Positions 27,730 through 36,949 of a DNA stretch of 64,000 nucleotides are shown here, one piece after another. Numbering within the stretch: position 1 is the first letter of the stretch; every line of letters begins with the position of its first letter. The notes beneath the pieces are model-generated. The model saw only the letters and a program-made list of their open reading frames with translations, was not told the DNA's origin and ran no database searches. Position numbers and translations under genes: made by a program. This stretch comes from Nostoc sp. LEGE 12450 (GTDB taxonomy: Bacteria; Cyanobacteriota; Cyanobacteriia; Cyanobacteriales; Nostocaceae). The stretch is from assembly GCF_015206895.1 (NCBI RefSeq), contig NZ_JADEXU010000004.1:1-64000 (forward strand). Direction: 5' to 3'.

Positions 27730-28611
27730 CTAGTTAGGAGGTAATTCTAAACTCATTTCACCTAATAACCCCTTACGAAAATCTGTTAAAAGTTGCCTTG
27801 CAGCACGCTCTACATCACCTTTGTAACGATGCTCTGCTAAAGCATGTAGATAAGTATCCCCAGTGTCTGAAGTCGAATCGAGTTGGTAGCGGGACTGTAA
27901 TGGTTTTCTCGGTAACAAATCTGTAGTTACAGCTTCCAAGTAGTTGAATAAATCCACTAAGGCTGCTGCTACTAGCTGATTATCGTAAGATGCTTCGCCG
28001 ATATCATCACAAATGGCTAATTTCAATGCTGCATCTTGGTCTTCCAACCGTAGAGGGATGACACCAGGAGCATCTAGCAATTCCAAATGTTCAGAAATTC
28101 GCACCCAGCGCAATTGGCGAGTTACCCCAGGACGGGCTGCACTTTCCACTACTCGCCGTCCTAAAAGGCGATTAATCAAAGCTGATTTACCAACATTGGG
28201 AAAACCAATCACCACAGCCCGGACTGGACGAGGTAACATTCCGCGATCGCTTCTTCTTTGATTGAGTTCTACTCCGGCCGCTTGCGCTGCCCGCGCCACT
28301 TCTGCTATACCTTTACCATGTTGAGCGTTGGTAAAATAAGGGACTTCCCCTTGACGTTTAAACCAATCTATCCACAGCGATCGCATTTGCGGCGTAATCA
28401 TATCTACTCGGTTAAGTATCAATACCCGTGTCTTACCCTCTACCCACTCACCTATTTGGGGATGATGAGTCGCTAAGGGAATTCGGGCATCTCGTACTTC
28501 AAATACCACATCTACGCGCTTAAGCTGTTCTTTGAGCTTCTTTTCCGCTTTCGCAATGTGACCTGGATACCATTGAATTACGTTTAATCTATAGTTTTGA
28601 GTTATAGCCAC
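27730..28611 (-). CDS. ylqF: Ribosome biogenesis GTPase RbgA/YlqF
   Basis: 293-residue circularly permuted GTPase that helps late 50S assembly. Motif order is G4 (LNRVDM) before G1 (GFPNVGKSALINRLLG) and G3 (LLDAPGVI), as expected for the family. The N-terminal IQWYPGHIAKAEKKLKEQLKRVDVVFEVRDARIP is the usual YlqF start. GTG start at 28611; no closer ATG is available. It forms a minus-strand run with the VOC and nnr genes, spaced by repeats, so shared transcription is uncertain. Confidence 0.93.
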   Translation of the reverse strand: MAITQNYRLNVIQWYPGHIAKAEKKLKEQLKRVDVVFEVRDARIPLATHHPQIGEWVEGKTRVLILNRVDMITPQMRSLWIDWFKRQGEVPYFTNAQHGKGIAEVARAAQAAGVELNQRRSDRGMLPRPVRAVVIGFPNVGKSALINRLLGRRVVESAARPGVTRQLRWVRISEHLELLDAPGVIPLRLEDQDAALKLAICDDIGEASYDNQLVAAALVDLFNYLEAVTTDLLPRKPLQSRYQLDSTSDTGDTYLHALAEHRYKGDVERAARQLLTDFRKGLLGEMSLELPPN

Positions 28612-28644
28612 TTTTTTATTTGTCCTTTGTTATTTGTCTTTTGT

Positions 28645-28677
28645 CATTAGTCATTTGTCCAAAACCAATGACTAATG
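28645..28677. repeat. TAGTCATT-family hairpin between ylqF and the VOC gene
   Basis: CATTAGTCATT (28645-28655) and AATGACTAATG (28667-28677), flanked by TTTGTCCTTTGTTATTTGTC units from 28620. The right arm overlaps the 3' end and stop codon of the VOC gene. Confidence 0.75.
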
Positions 28678-29085
28678 ACTCTCTGTAGTAGCAGCTTGAT
28701 GTAAAATCAGACGATTGCCATCAGGGTCATAGGCATAAATTTCTCTGCCGTGGGAAGCAGTGGAAATATTTCCTGGTGGAGGATAACCTAAAGCTGTTAG
28801 GTGAGCGATCGCATCTTCTAAGTTACTCACTTCTAAACACAAACTTATCTTATTTTTGGCGTAGACACAAAGTGAGCTGTCGTTAGACATCCCTTCAAAT
28901 TCCGATTCGTTTGTCTTCTTAGGTTTAAAAATACCTAATCGCATACCAACCAAATTAAACTCAGCATAGACATTCGGAATCAAACTAACTGCTTTTTGCT
29001 CCAGAAATTTAGTATAAAAATCTACTAATTTATCAAAATTAACCGATCCTATAGTGACAAATGCGTTAGTGTACTCGAAAACCAT
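28672..29085 (-). CDS. VOC/glyoxalase-fold family protein
   Basis: 137 residues with the beta-alpha-beta-beta-beta pattern of vicinal-oxygen-chelate proteins: FVTIGSVNFDKLVDFYTKFLEQKAV at the N terminus, LEVSNLEDAIAHLTALG in the second module and the closing YAYDPDGNRLILHQ. Metal-binding residues are not fully clear, so it may be a lyase/dioxygenase relative or a binding protein. The last residues (ESH) and the stop come from the dispersed TAGTCATT repeat, meaning that the native C terminus was probably reset by repeat insertion. Confidence 0.8.
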   Translation of the reverse strand: MVFEYTNAFVTIGSVNFDKLVDFYTKFLEQKAVSLIPNVYAEFNLVGMRLGIFKPKKTNESEFEGMSNDSSLCVYAKNKISLCLEVSNLEDAIAHLTALGYPPPGNISTASHGREIYAYDPDGNRLILHQAATTESH

Positions 29086-29087
29086 AT

Positions 29088-29142
29088 TTGCCTATTGCCT
29101 ATTGCCTATTGCCTGTTGCCTATTGCCTGTTGCCTATTGCCT
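29088..29142. repeat. Heptamer array (TTGCCTA/TTGCCTG) x ~8
   Basis: Seven full heptamers and one partial, with A/G variation at position 7, begin three bases before the VOC start codon (reading on the minus strand). Typical Nostoc short tandem repeat; it occupies the place of a leader or promoter. Confidence 0.9.
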
Positions 29143-29177
29143 TATCCCAACATCTTATTTTGGCTAAAGTATGGTGA

Positions 29178-30779
29178 CTAACTGAGAACTTTGAGCAAAT
29201 ATTGTGTCAATGTAAACGCATCTACACCCAATTCAGTCCGCTCTTGGGCGGCTATTATACCGGCTTGTGAATGCCACCAAGCGGCAGTTGCCACAATATC
29301 TTCTACAGAAATCTGTTTAGTTGCGGCTTGTGCCAACAATCCACCTAGTAGCCCAGTTAATACGTCACCGCTACCTCCACGTGCCAGAGCGGGTGTGCTT
29401 TCAGTAATCATCCAAATGCCACCTTGAGGGTTTGCGATCGCAGTTCTCGCCCCTTTCAATAACACCACTGCCCCACTTTGTAGGGCTGCTTCCTGTGCTG
29501 CTTTCACTGTGTCATGTTTAGCATCGGCGACATCAGGAAACAATCGCTGGAATTCACCAGTGTGGGGTGTAAGTACAGTTACACCAAGACGTTTTTTTAA
29601 AGTGGCGATCGCTCCCATTTGTGCCAAGATATTTAAACCATCAGCATCGAGAATCAAAGGGCGTTCGCTTTCTATGACTTCTTGCACAATGGGAGTAGCA
29701 TCTCGTGTTAAACCGGGACCACAAGCGATCGCATTAAAGGAAGTCAGATCGGTTTTTTCGGGTAATTGCAATTGAGCGATCGCTCCACTTTCCGTCTCTG
29801 GACAACCGATAATTAGCGCTTCTGGCAAGTGCGACACCAAAAGAGATTTCAGCGATTCGGGCACAGCAATAGAAAGCATCCCCACACCACTAGCTCTAGC
29901 ACCCAAACCAGTTAAAATTGCTCCGCCTGCATAGCGCCGCGAACCGCAAATCAGGAGTAAATGTCCTTCTTTATATTTGTGGGTAACTGGTGGGCGAGGT
30001 AAGGGTAAAGTAGCGAGTGCCGTTGCTGGTGTAATACGTTTAATGCTGGGTGCATCTTTGAGAACAGCTTCTATATCAGCTAAAGGAATATCAAAATCAA
30101 TTAACTCAGCTTTGCCAACATATTCCAGCGCCCGATCTTGGAAGAAAGCTAGTTTCCATAAACCCAAGCAAAAAGTGTTAGTGGCGCGAATGGCAGTTCC
30201 TAATACAACGCCAGTATCGGTGTGTAAACCTGAAGGTAAATCGATACTATAAATTGGCACAGACAATTCATTTAGCTGATTAATTGCAGAGGCAATAGGA
30301 TCAGTCAGGTTTCTTTCTAAACCAAACCCAAACAAGCCATCAATCAACAAATCAGAATCTGGTAGTTGCTCAATTGTTTGATAAATTGGAATGCCCAAAC
30401 TTTGAGCATACTGCAAGTGCTGCGAAGTTAATTCCTTAAACTTAGAGAAAGGAGAATAAATCCAAACCTCATACCCACGAAAGTGTAATTCACGGGCTAC
30501 TACTAAAGCATCCCCACCATTATGACCAGGGCCGACAAGAATTCCAACACGAGATCCCACCGCTTGGGGCAACCCTTTTTTTAAGAGGCTGTTTGAAGCA
30601 ACATAGCCTGCCTTTTTACAGGGAATTTGGGGGATCTCTTGAATCCGACAGGCAATTAATCCCGCCACCTTTTCCATTAAAGCTATTACAGGCATTCCTG
30701 CTGCAAAGATCCGATCTTCAATATCGCGCATCTGTCCAGCAGTCACTATTACTTGTGAAATTTTTTCTTGCCTTTGCAT
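29178..30779 (-). CDS. nnr: Bifunctional NAD(P)H-hydrate repair enzyme (epimerase + dehydratase)
   Basis: 533 residues. N-terminal NAXE epimerase domain (VTAGQMRDIEDRIFAAGMPVIALMEKVA; GPGHNGGDALVVARELHFRGYEVW) and C-terminal ribokinase-like ADP/ATP-dependent dehydratase (HKYKEGHLLLICGSRRYAGGAILTG; VLTPHTGEFQRLF; ARGGSGDVLTGLLGGLLAQ). It repairs damaged NADHX/NADPHX. Residues about 55-75 (PCKKAGYVASNSLLKKGLPQAVGSR) look like an extra stretch within the epimerase domain. Length is slightly above the usual 500-510. Strong family match. Confidence 0.94.
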   Translation of the reverse strand: MQRQEKISQVIVTAGQMRDIEDRIFAAGMPVIALMEKVAGLIACRIQEIPQIPCKKAGYVASNSLLKKGLPQAVGSRVGILVGPGHNGGDALVVARELHFRGYEVWIYSPFSKFKELTSQHLQYAQSLGIPIYQTIEQLPDSDLLIDGLFGFGLERNLTDPIASAINQLNELSVPIYSIDLPSGLHTDTGVVLGTAIRATNTFCLGLWKLAFFQDRALEYVGKAELIDFDIPLADIEAVLKDAPSIKRITPATALATLPLPRPPVTHKYKEGHLLLICGSRRYAGGAILTGLGARASGVGMLSIAVPESLKSLLVSHLPEALIIGCPETESGAIAQLQLPEKTDLTSFNAIACGPGLTRDATPIVQEVIESERPLILDADGLNILAQMGAIATLKKRLGVTVLTPHTGEFQRLFPDVADAKHDTVKAAQEAALQSGAVVLLKGARTAIANPQGGIWMITESTPALARGGSGDVLTGLLGGLLAQAATKQISVEDIVATAAWWHSQAGIIAAQERTELGVDAFTLTQYLLKVLS

Positions 30780-30929
30780 CAGCCCTAAGTCCTATTAGCG
30801 ATCGCGGGGTATTTAGCCCGTGCTAAGTTATAAGTTTTAGGTTAATTGAAACTTTAGCAGATTTCACACAATTATCTCTAAAGGACTTCCCCATCAAAAA
30901 ATATCTCAAAACTAACGCCAAAATATTCT

Positions 30930-31271
30930 CTATCTCTCCTCACTCTGCGTTCTCTGCGCCTCTGTGGTTAATTCATTTCTTGGACAATCCCTAACCGTGA
31001 CTAATCCATGTATCCCTAGCGCTGTGATTACTCCTCCCAGTAATCCCCAAGTTCCATCAGCAAATACATTGATGCGATGAATGTAGGTGCGATGGTAGGC
31101 ATACTCTAACTGCCTATCATTAACTTTTCCGACCTCTACTAGGTTAGTCACATAGTTTTCAGCTTTAATCAGTGCTGCATAATCCAGGTTAAACCAATAA
31201 AGCGACACTCCCACCACCGCCAACCCAGGAAAAACCAAAGTAATTAAGAGAATTGCTTTGCGTGTGTTCAT
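30930..31271 (-). CDS. Small membrane protein, unknown function
   Basis: 113 residues with two predicted transmembrane segments (ILLITLVFPGLAVVGVSLYWF near the N terminus; WGLLGGVITALGIHGLVTV near residue 85) separated by a soluble loop of about 45 residues. The C-terminal 15 residues (NELTTEAQRTQSEER) are encoded by the common Nostoc repeat with CTCTGCGCCTCTGTGG, so the frame has run into a repeat and the native end is uncertain. No domain recognised. Confidence 0.55.
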   Translation of the reverse strand: MNTRKAILLITLVFPGLAVVGVSLYWFNLDYAALIKAENYVTNLVEVGKVNDRQLEYAYHRTYIHRINVFADGTWGLLGGVITALGIHGLVTVRDCPRNELTTEAQRTQSEER

Positions 31272-31423
31272 CCATAGCCCCTGATATACCTGCTCAATGC
31301 TGACATAGCAAGAATCTTTGTGTTACAACTTGGCAGATCAATTTGATACATGGAGTGGGTGAATCAAATTTTGGGAATAATCCTCATAGTGTTTGAAAGC
31401 ATGGTTTTAGTTAGGCTCACGCT

Positions 31424-32629
31424 ATGAGAGCGCGATTTCTAGGTAAAAATCTGATTTTTGGCTGTTTATCTCTTGTATTTTGCTGTATTTTGTGGATTTG
31501 TTTGTCATTAATTCCAGTACACGCAACTTCCGCAGGGTCTATTGATACTCTGCGACAACAGCAGCAACAAATGAATCGGCAGCGTCAGAGTGTGGTTAAC
31601 GATCGCAATCGCTTAACAAATCTCCAACAAGAGGCCCAAAAACACCTCACTGGTTTAAAGCAAAATCTGCAAACTACAGATAGCTACATTCAAGAGAGCG
31701 AATCTCGATTACAACTCGCTACCCAACGCCTACAGCAGTTGGAAACTGATTTAGCTGTAGCGCAACGTTCCTACGAGGAGCGGCAAATAGCAACAGTAGC
31801 ACGATTGCGTTATCTCCAGCGATCGCCTGCATCTGTTGGCTGGGCAGTTTTGCTCCAAAGTGAAAATATCAGCGATTTTATCAGTCGTCGTCATCAGTTG
31901 AAGTTAGTGTATCAGGCAGACGAGCAAATTTTGGTGAAACTCAACGCCCAAGCAAACCTGATAAATCAACAAAAAACGGGCATAGAACAACAAAAAAACG
32001 AAATTGCCTTGATTCGTGAGCAATTACTGGCACAAAAAGTCGGTTATCAAACTCAGGCGGAGTCACAATCAGAATTGATTCAACGTCTCAATAGCGATCG
32101 CCTAGCCTTGGAAGCAGCGCAAAACCAGCTAGACAGGGAATCCAAAAATCTGGAAGTCTTGATTCAAAAAAAGGTAGAAGAAGCCAGAGCAACAGAAGAG
32201 GCGCAAACAAAAACCAACAGCCGGACAAGTGCGATCGTTCGAGGAACCGGTGTAATGGCATATCCTAGCGACGCTTCTACTAGTAGTCCCTTCGGCTGGC
32301 GGGTACACCCAATTCTTGGCTATCGTCGCTTTCATGCCGGGTTAGATTTTGCCGCTAGCTATGGTAGTAAAATTCGGGCAGCCGATTCAGGCAGAGTGAT
32401 TTTTGCTGGGTGGTATGGTGGTTATGGCAGAGCGGTAATTATTGACCACGGCAATGGCATTACTACACTCTATGGACATACCAGCGAGTTGTATGTTTCT
32501 GAAGGACAAGCCGTTGAACGCGGACAAGCGATCGCTGCTGTGGGTTCCACAGGTTTCTCAACTGGGCCCCACCTTCACTTTGAAGTCCGTCGGAATGGTA
32601 CACCAGTAGACCCAACTAATTATCTGTGA
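31424..32629 (+). CDS. Murein hydrolase activator / M23 (LytM) endopeptidase, EnvC-like
   Basis: 401 residues. N-terminal membrane signal (LIFGCLSLVFCCILWICLSLIPVHA), then a long coiled coil from about 45 to 265 rich in Gln/Glu (DTLRQQQQQMNRQRQSV; LEQQ-type heptads), then a C-terminal M23 domain: SSPFGWRVHPILGYRRFHAGLDF (HxxxD), GYGRAVIIDHGNGITTLYGH and HLHFEVRRNG. All zinc ligands are present, so it may cut peptidoglycan itself as well as activate amidases. In filamentous cyanobacteria EnvC/NlpD-type proteins take part in septal junction formation. Single gene followed by tRNA-Arg. Confidence 0.92.
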   Translation: MRARFLGKNLIFGCLSLVFCCILWICLSLIPVHATSAGSIDTLRQQQQQMNRQRQSVVNDRNRLTNLQQEAQKHLTGLKQNLQTTDSYIQESESRLQLATQRLQQLETDLAVAQRSYEERQIATVARLRYLQRSPASVGWAVLLQSENISDFISRRHQLKLVYQADEQILVKLNAQANLINQQKTGIEQQKNEIALIREQLLAQKVGYQTQAESQSELIQRLNSDRLALEAAQNQLDRESKNLEVLIQKKVEEARATEEAQTKTNSRTSAIVRGTGVMAYPSDASTSSPFGWRVHPILGYRRFHAGLDFAASYGSKIRAADSGRVIFAGWYGGYGRAVIIDHGNGITTLYGHTSELYVSEGQAVERGQAIAAVGSTGFSTGPHLHFEVRRNGTPVDPTNYL

Positions 32630-32678
32630 ACTTAATAAACCAAGTTTTTCTAGGCTGAGAACTTTATCATAGACGTGC

Positions 32679-32684
32679 TATAAT
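32679..32684 (+). promoter_or_regulatory. -10 box of the tRNA-Arg promoter
   Basis: TATAAT, 12 bases before the tRNA 5' end, a perfect consensus. The -35 region is not well conserved. Confidence 0.55.
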
Positions 32685-32696
32685 GGGGGAGATTAA

Positions 32697-32769
32697 GGGC
32701 GCGTAGCTCAGTGGATAGAGCAACAGATTCCGGTTCTGTGGGTCGGGGGTTCAAATCCCTCCGCGCTCG
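32697..32769 (+). tRNA. tRNA-Arg (anticodon CCG)
   Basis: A 73-base cloverleaf. Acceptor GGGCGCG pairs with CGCGCTC (one G-U); D stem GCTC/GAGC; anticodon stem ACAGA/TCTGT with loop TTCCGGT, anticodon CCG reading CGG; T arm GGGGG-TTCAAAT-CCCTC; discriminator G. CCA is not encoded. A T-rich run follows at once and probably terminates transcription. Confidence 0.95.
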
Positions 32770-32856
32770 TTTTTTATTTCTTGATTGATAATTATTGTCT
32801 AGGCTCTATCTAATCAAACAGATAGGCTGATTCTGCCAAAGCTACACTTTCTTTGG

Positions 32857-33535
32857 TTAAGACTGGACGTGTTGATAGAAAATCCGTTTAACGTTTTCTG
32901 CACAGATGATATAAAGTCCCACAATTGTTGCCAGCACCAAAAGGAATTCAATGGGTAAAGGTTGGAACCCTAGTAAACCTGCAACTGGAGTATAAGGAAT
33001 CAGGAGGTAGCAATGGCGATCGCGATCGTTGCCGTCAATAAGTACTTTCCTGGCTTGCTCGTGAGGATAGATTGCCGTGTCCGAATTACCAGCACAATCA
33101 TAGGTTCAGAAATCACTGATTCCATAAACCAACCAGTTCTAAATTGCGCTGAGTTGGCGTGCAGCAATAGGAGTGCTGGAAAGGTGAGGTAATCAAAGAC
33201 TGAACTCAGCAGTCCAAACATCACCATAAAGTTACGGTTAAATGCTATGTTCATCCGCCGGGGTTTGTTGACCATTTCCCGGTCTACGCGATCGGTTGCG
33301 ATGCCATTAAAATCAAAATAATCGGACTCTTAAACTGGTTCAGCAACAGGAGTAGTGTGGATGACTGTCGCTTCTGCTTCAGACTGTTTGCACCATATTG
33401 AGTGAGCCGTTGCTTTGCCTCCTGGCGACTCAAACCCTGGGCACTACTCTTGAGCTGATCTAATACCTGTTCGGCAGGCAGGCTCCAAAATGAGGGGATG
33501 ACTTGAGGCATATATGTCAGTATCCAATAATTCAT
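32857..33535 (-). pseudogene. P-type cation ATPase (MgtA-like) with most of the gene deleted
   Basis: On the minus strand the N-terminal cytoplasmic part reads WSLPAEQVLDQLKSSAQGLSRQEAKQRLTQYGANSLKQKR, then SPIILILMAS at the first membrane helix. It jumps at about 33284 to the C-terminal membrane region NKPRRMNIAFNRNFMVMFGLLSSVFDYLTFPALLLLHA...FVxSVIS-type, and after one more frame change ends LLGFQPLPIEFLLVLATIVGLYIICAENVKRIFYQ. The phosphorylation (DKTGT), nucleotide-binding and actuator domains, some 600 residues, are absent. A dead deletion derivative. Confidence 0.8.
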
Positions 33536-33735
33536 CCCACAATGCCTGAACCCGGTCTAATACCCATATATAAATATAAGAGCTATCTTTGCATTTTACC
33601 TGGTATTCTTCTTGGAAAAAGGGTGTCTTGTGGGCTAAATAGTCAGCGATCGCATCTATGAAAGCGATCGCGCTCATCGGGATGAATTCGGCTTGACCAT
33701 ACTTCTAAATTCTGACTAATTTCACTGTATTGCAA
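33536..33735 (-). pseudogene. PAS-domain fragment of a signalling protein
   Basis: One minus-strand frame reads YSEISQNLEVWSSRIHPDERDRF (33671-33735) and, after a frameshift at a GCGATCGC site, another reads ADYLAHKTPFFQEEYQVKCKDSSYIYIWVLDRVQALWDE. Together they make most of a PAS/PAC module as found in cyanobacterial sensor kinases. Its 3' edge abuts the ATPase remnant, so two unrelated gene fragments are joined near 33535. Confidence 0.65.
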
Positions 33736-33758
33736 GATAAATGTGAAGTTCAACGAGC

Positions 33759-33785
33759 GATGTCTACGACGGGCTACGCCTACGC
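33759..33785. repeat. GATGTCTACGACGGGCTACG-family dispersed repeat
   Basis: Full-length copy of the element (starts GATGTCTACGACGGGCTACG and ends CCTACGC). Confidence 0.75.
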
Positions 33786-33832
33786 ACCAATCATAAAATA
33801 GGGAGTAGATCGTTCACCACTCCCTACTCGCT

Positions 33833-36115
33833 CTATGCTTCGATAACTACCCGTAAATTGCCTCGTTTTTTCGCAACACGGCAAGCAGTCGTAGTACCAG
33901 AACGCTCGAATTCTAAATCGAGAATGGTGGGGCCGACTCGCAAATTATGAAATGACAGGCGATTAATCGATTCTGGCAAAGCGGGGTCGATTATTCGCAA
34001 GCAGTTATTTTGAGCATCAGGCACCAAGTTGACCATCATTTGCAGCAGTTGGAAGATACTACCGGTAGCCCAAGCTTGGGGAGTGCAAGCAACTGGATAC
34101 TGCACAGGGGCATTATCACCGTTCCGTTCGTAGCCGCAGAAGAGTTCTGGAGGACGTTCATAAGGCTGCTGACTGGTCATGTCGAATAAACCTTGGAAAA
34201 GTTCTAAGGCTTGATCGATAAGACCCAGCGATCGCAATCCCATTGCGATCAGAGCGTTATCATGGGGCCAAACCGAACCAATGTGATAACCCATTGGATT
34301 GTAAGCGGGTGATAAACTACTCAGGGTACGAATGCCCCAACCATTAAACATATCTGGTGCCCGCAACCGTTCTGCTACACTGTAGGCTCTTTCGTGGGTG
34401 AAAAGGCCCAAATGCAGACAATGACCAGGATTTGAGGTAATACTGTCTACAGGTTTGCCATCTCCATCCAAAGCCAAGGCGCAGAAATCCTGGTCTTCTA
34501 CCCAAAAATCTCGATTAAAACGAAGCTTGAGACTTCTAGCCTCTTCTAGCCAACGATCTGCCAAATCAAGGCGCTTTTTCATCCTTGCTATTTCTGCTAG
34601 GCGCGTTTTTGCTGCATAGACGTAAGCTTGCACCTCACAAAGGGCAATTGGGCCGTTAGCTAATTCTCCCTTATAGTTGACAATGCAGTCGCCAGAGTCT
34701 TTCCAACCTTGGTTAGCAAGACCGCGTTTAGATTTACGGAAGTAGCTGAGGTAACTGGTTTGTTTGGTATTGCGATCAATCCACTCCATTGCTGCTAAAG
34801 CATTTGGCCAAAGTAACTCTAAGAGTTCTTGATCGTGAGTCCAAGCATAATGTTCGGCATACAGCATTAGCCACAGGGGAGTCGCATCAACTGTACCGTA
34901 GTATGGTGTGTGAGGAATTTCTTGACAACGAGCCATTTCTCCCAGACGTAACTCGTGCAAAATCTTACCCGGTTCTTCTTCGCGCCATTCGTCGTCGATT
35001 TTGCCTTGGTATTTCGCCAGTAATATTAGGGTTTCTTTGGCGATTTGTGAGTTTAACATCAGGGTTTGGGAAGCTGTAATCAGCGAATCCCGCCCAAATA
35101 GTGTAGAAAACCACGGTACTCCAGCTGAAACTGTCTTATGCTTTCCAAAAGACTGGCGCAACAAATACATATCTTGCTCGGCCCGCTCAATCACTCGATT
35201 GAAAATGCTTTTATCTGAGCTAATGCGGGTAATTTGCTGTACCCAGTGTTGCTCCTCCATCAACTCAGCAGCTTTCGCCTGTCCTAAAGTGATGGCGGCG
35301 CTTACGGTTGAACTTGATTGGTTGTTTTTCAACATATTCACCCGATAACCCAGCTTTTGGGTTTCGTGAGAAGCCAACTCTAGCTGCCAAACCGCAGTGT
35401 AGCCTTTGAAATAGTCTGGTTGAAGATGCTGGAATAAAATCCGAGATTCCATCACCGAACCATCCAAACCTTGATAGGCGAGTGTTAAGGATTCTTCCCT
35501 AAAAGTTGATGGGTCTTTAGTTACTGGTGAAACGCCATCGACGATTCCTTCTCCAGTCGTGGGTTCTAGTAGACGTAAAAGCCTACCGCGTTTTTCTCGG
35601 TCATAACCCCGGACTTCAAATAAATCAACAAAATCTGCATCGAAGCTGATACTTAGTTCAAAATTGACAGTTGTTGTGCTGTAGTTAGATACTTCTATTT
35701 CTTCAAATAGAGCGCCATTGAGTACTATTTCTCGCCGAATCCCGATAGTTTCGGCTCTAAGGCGTTCGTCAATTCTGGGGTTGGTACATAAAACCGAGAG
35801 TGAAAACCCTTTTTCGGCAGTACTACTGAGAAGTACAGGCGATCGCCCTTCAATTTGCAACTCTAAGCGATTGAGAAATCTCGTATCACAGCAAAACAGC
35901 CCCATGCTGGGATTACCCTCGCTGAGGGAACAGCCAGAAATATTCCCGATAGTATCTGTCACGAAAAATAAATCATCATCTTTAACCGTCAGTGTCGGTT
36001 GTGGTCTTTCACTCACAACACAAGGCCACTCCGGGATAGGTAATTGTTCAGCAGGAATAAAAGTTTTTCCATCCAGGAAAATTTTTTCCGGGGTCATTAG
36101 CGTATCCGGTGTCAT
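33833..36115 (-). CDS. Amylo-alpha-1,6-glucosidase / glycogen-debranching-like glycoside hydrolase
   Basis: 760 residues. N-terminal beta-sandwich domain (DDLFFVTDTIGNISGCSLSEGNPSMGLFCCDTRFLNRLELQIEG) typical of bacterial GDE-N proteins, then an (alpha/alpha)6 barrel (SAGVPWFSTLFGRDSLITASQTLML; DATPLWLMLYAEHYAWTHD; WKDSGDCIVN; YHIGSVWPHDNALIAMGL). The family removes alpha-1,6 branches of glycogen or acts on related glucosides; in cyanobacteria it may serve glycogen or sucrose/trehalose turnover. Conserved acidic residues occur in FGRDSLI and WPHDNALIA. Single gene; a second ATG six codons in (MTPEK) is possible. Confidence 0.88.
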   Translation of the reverse strand: MTPDTLMTPEKIFLDGKTFIPAEQLPIPEWPCVVSERPQPTLTVKDDDLFFVTDTIGNISGCSLSEGNPSMGLFCCDTRFLNRLELQIEGRSPVLLSSTAEKGFSLSVLCTNPRIDERLRAETIGIRREIVLNGALFEEIEVSNYSTTTVNFELSISFDADFVDLFEVRGYDREKRGRLLRLLEPTTGEGIVDGVSPVTKDPSTFREESLTLAYQGLDGSVMESRILFQHLQPDYFKGYTAVWQLELASHETQKLGYRVNMLKNNQSSSTVSAAITLGQAKAAELMEEQHWVQQITRISSDKSIFNRVIERAEQDMYLLRQSFGKHKTVSAGVPWFSTLFGRDSLITASQTLMLNSQIAKETLILLAKYQGKIDDEWREEEPGKILHELRLGEMARCQEIPHTPYYGTVDATPLWLMLYAEHYAWTHDQELLELLWPNALAAMEWIDRNTKQTSYLSYFRKSKRGLANQGWKDSGDCIVNYKGELANGPIALCEVQAYVYAAKTRLAEIARMKKRLDLADRWLEEARSLKLRFNRDFWVEDQDFCALALDGDGKPVDSITSNPGHCLHLGLFTHERAYSVAERLRAPDMFNGWGIRTLSSLSPAYNPMGYHIGSVWPHDNALIAMGLRSLGLIDQALELFQGLFDMTSQQPYERPPELFCGYERNGDNAPVQYPVACTPQAWATGSIFQLLQMMVNLVPDAQNNCLRIIDPALPESINRLSFHNLRVGPTILDLEFERSGTTTACRVAKKRGNLRVVIEA

Positions 36116-36949
36116 TAGCCAAAGTTCCGTGTACAGGTCATAGATTGTTTGTGGTATTCGGAGTAGAGGTCTTTACCCCTCACAACTTGCAGAAAAAAGA
36201 CTCTTTGTAAAACTTGTTTGAGCTATTCTAGCCAAAATTATTTTTACGTACTGTTGACAAAGTAGCAGCGTCCAAATCTATATAAGTATTGTATAAGTCT
36301 AAACTCAAGACTGAAAACTGAGAATTTTTAGATAAGTGCTTAGTTGTTGAACTTTCTCAAGATACAAGATATATAGTATACTCAGCAGAAATGCGATGTT
36401 CCCAGTTCTATTGGGTAAAGCTAGCATTTATTGATTAAACTATTATACGATTTTGTTTTAAATTTCTTTGGTCTTAGATTTAGACAAATTTTCGATATTT
36501 GATTGATTAATTTTAATCAATTATTACTGATTAAATTATATATATGGTATGTAGCAGTAATGGTTTTTAGGTAAGAAAATTCTATTTAGTGAGTGTAAAT
36601 ATTACGACGGGCTACGCCAAGGCGTGGACTGTCAATCAATTCTCAGTAAAGATTAGTGAATTTAGAAGTTAAAACAATACAATAATTAGGTGGCTGGTAC
36701 TTAGTAATGAAAGATTTTAGCTGTGGAAGCATATTTCAAAGTTAGTCAAGAATGTATATTGGGCGTAGTAGGTTGTCAATCAATAAATCAATCAATTTGG
36801 TAACAAAATGTTGCGCCTGCTTTGGTGAAAAGTGCATTTTAGCGTTCTTTACATATTGCAACTCTCTATTTAACTTGAGAGTGCCTTGGAATTTGTACAA
36901 TGCAGCTGTGACGTGGATCTTGTCGAGGTTGAGCGTTTAACAATAATTC
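36116..36949. other. Long AT-rich intergenic region
   Basis: 834 bases between divergent genes, the longest gap in the window. It holds a dispersed repeat copy at 36604-36627 and an AT-rich stretch with direct TTAATTTTAATCAATTATT-like words at 36500-36540. A 62-codon frame at 36752 has no ribosome-binding site and unlikely composition. No RNA gene recognised. Confidence 0.4.
36604..36627. repeat. GACGGGCTACGCC-family dispersed repeat, variant
   Basis: ACGACGGGCTACGCCAAGGC, followed by GTGG; the end differs from other copies. Confidence 0.6.

Noticed and set aside
29088-29142. CRISPR-like array
   Set aside because: Units are contiguous heptamers without spacers; no cas genes in the window apart from the Cas4-like pAgo partner.
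36752-36940. 62-codon ORF upstream of the histidine kinase
   Set aside because: Cys-rich, no ribosome-binding site, no recognisable domain; looks like chance in a long AT-rich gap.
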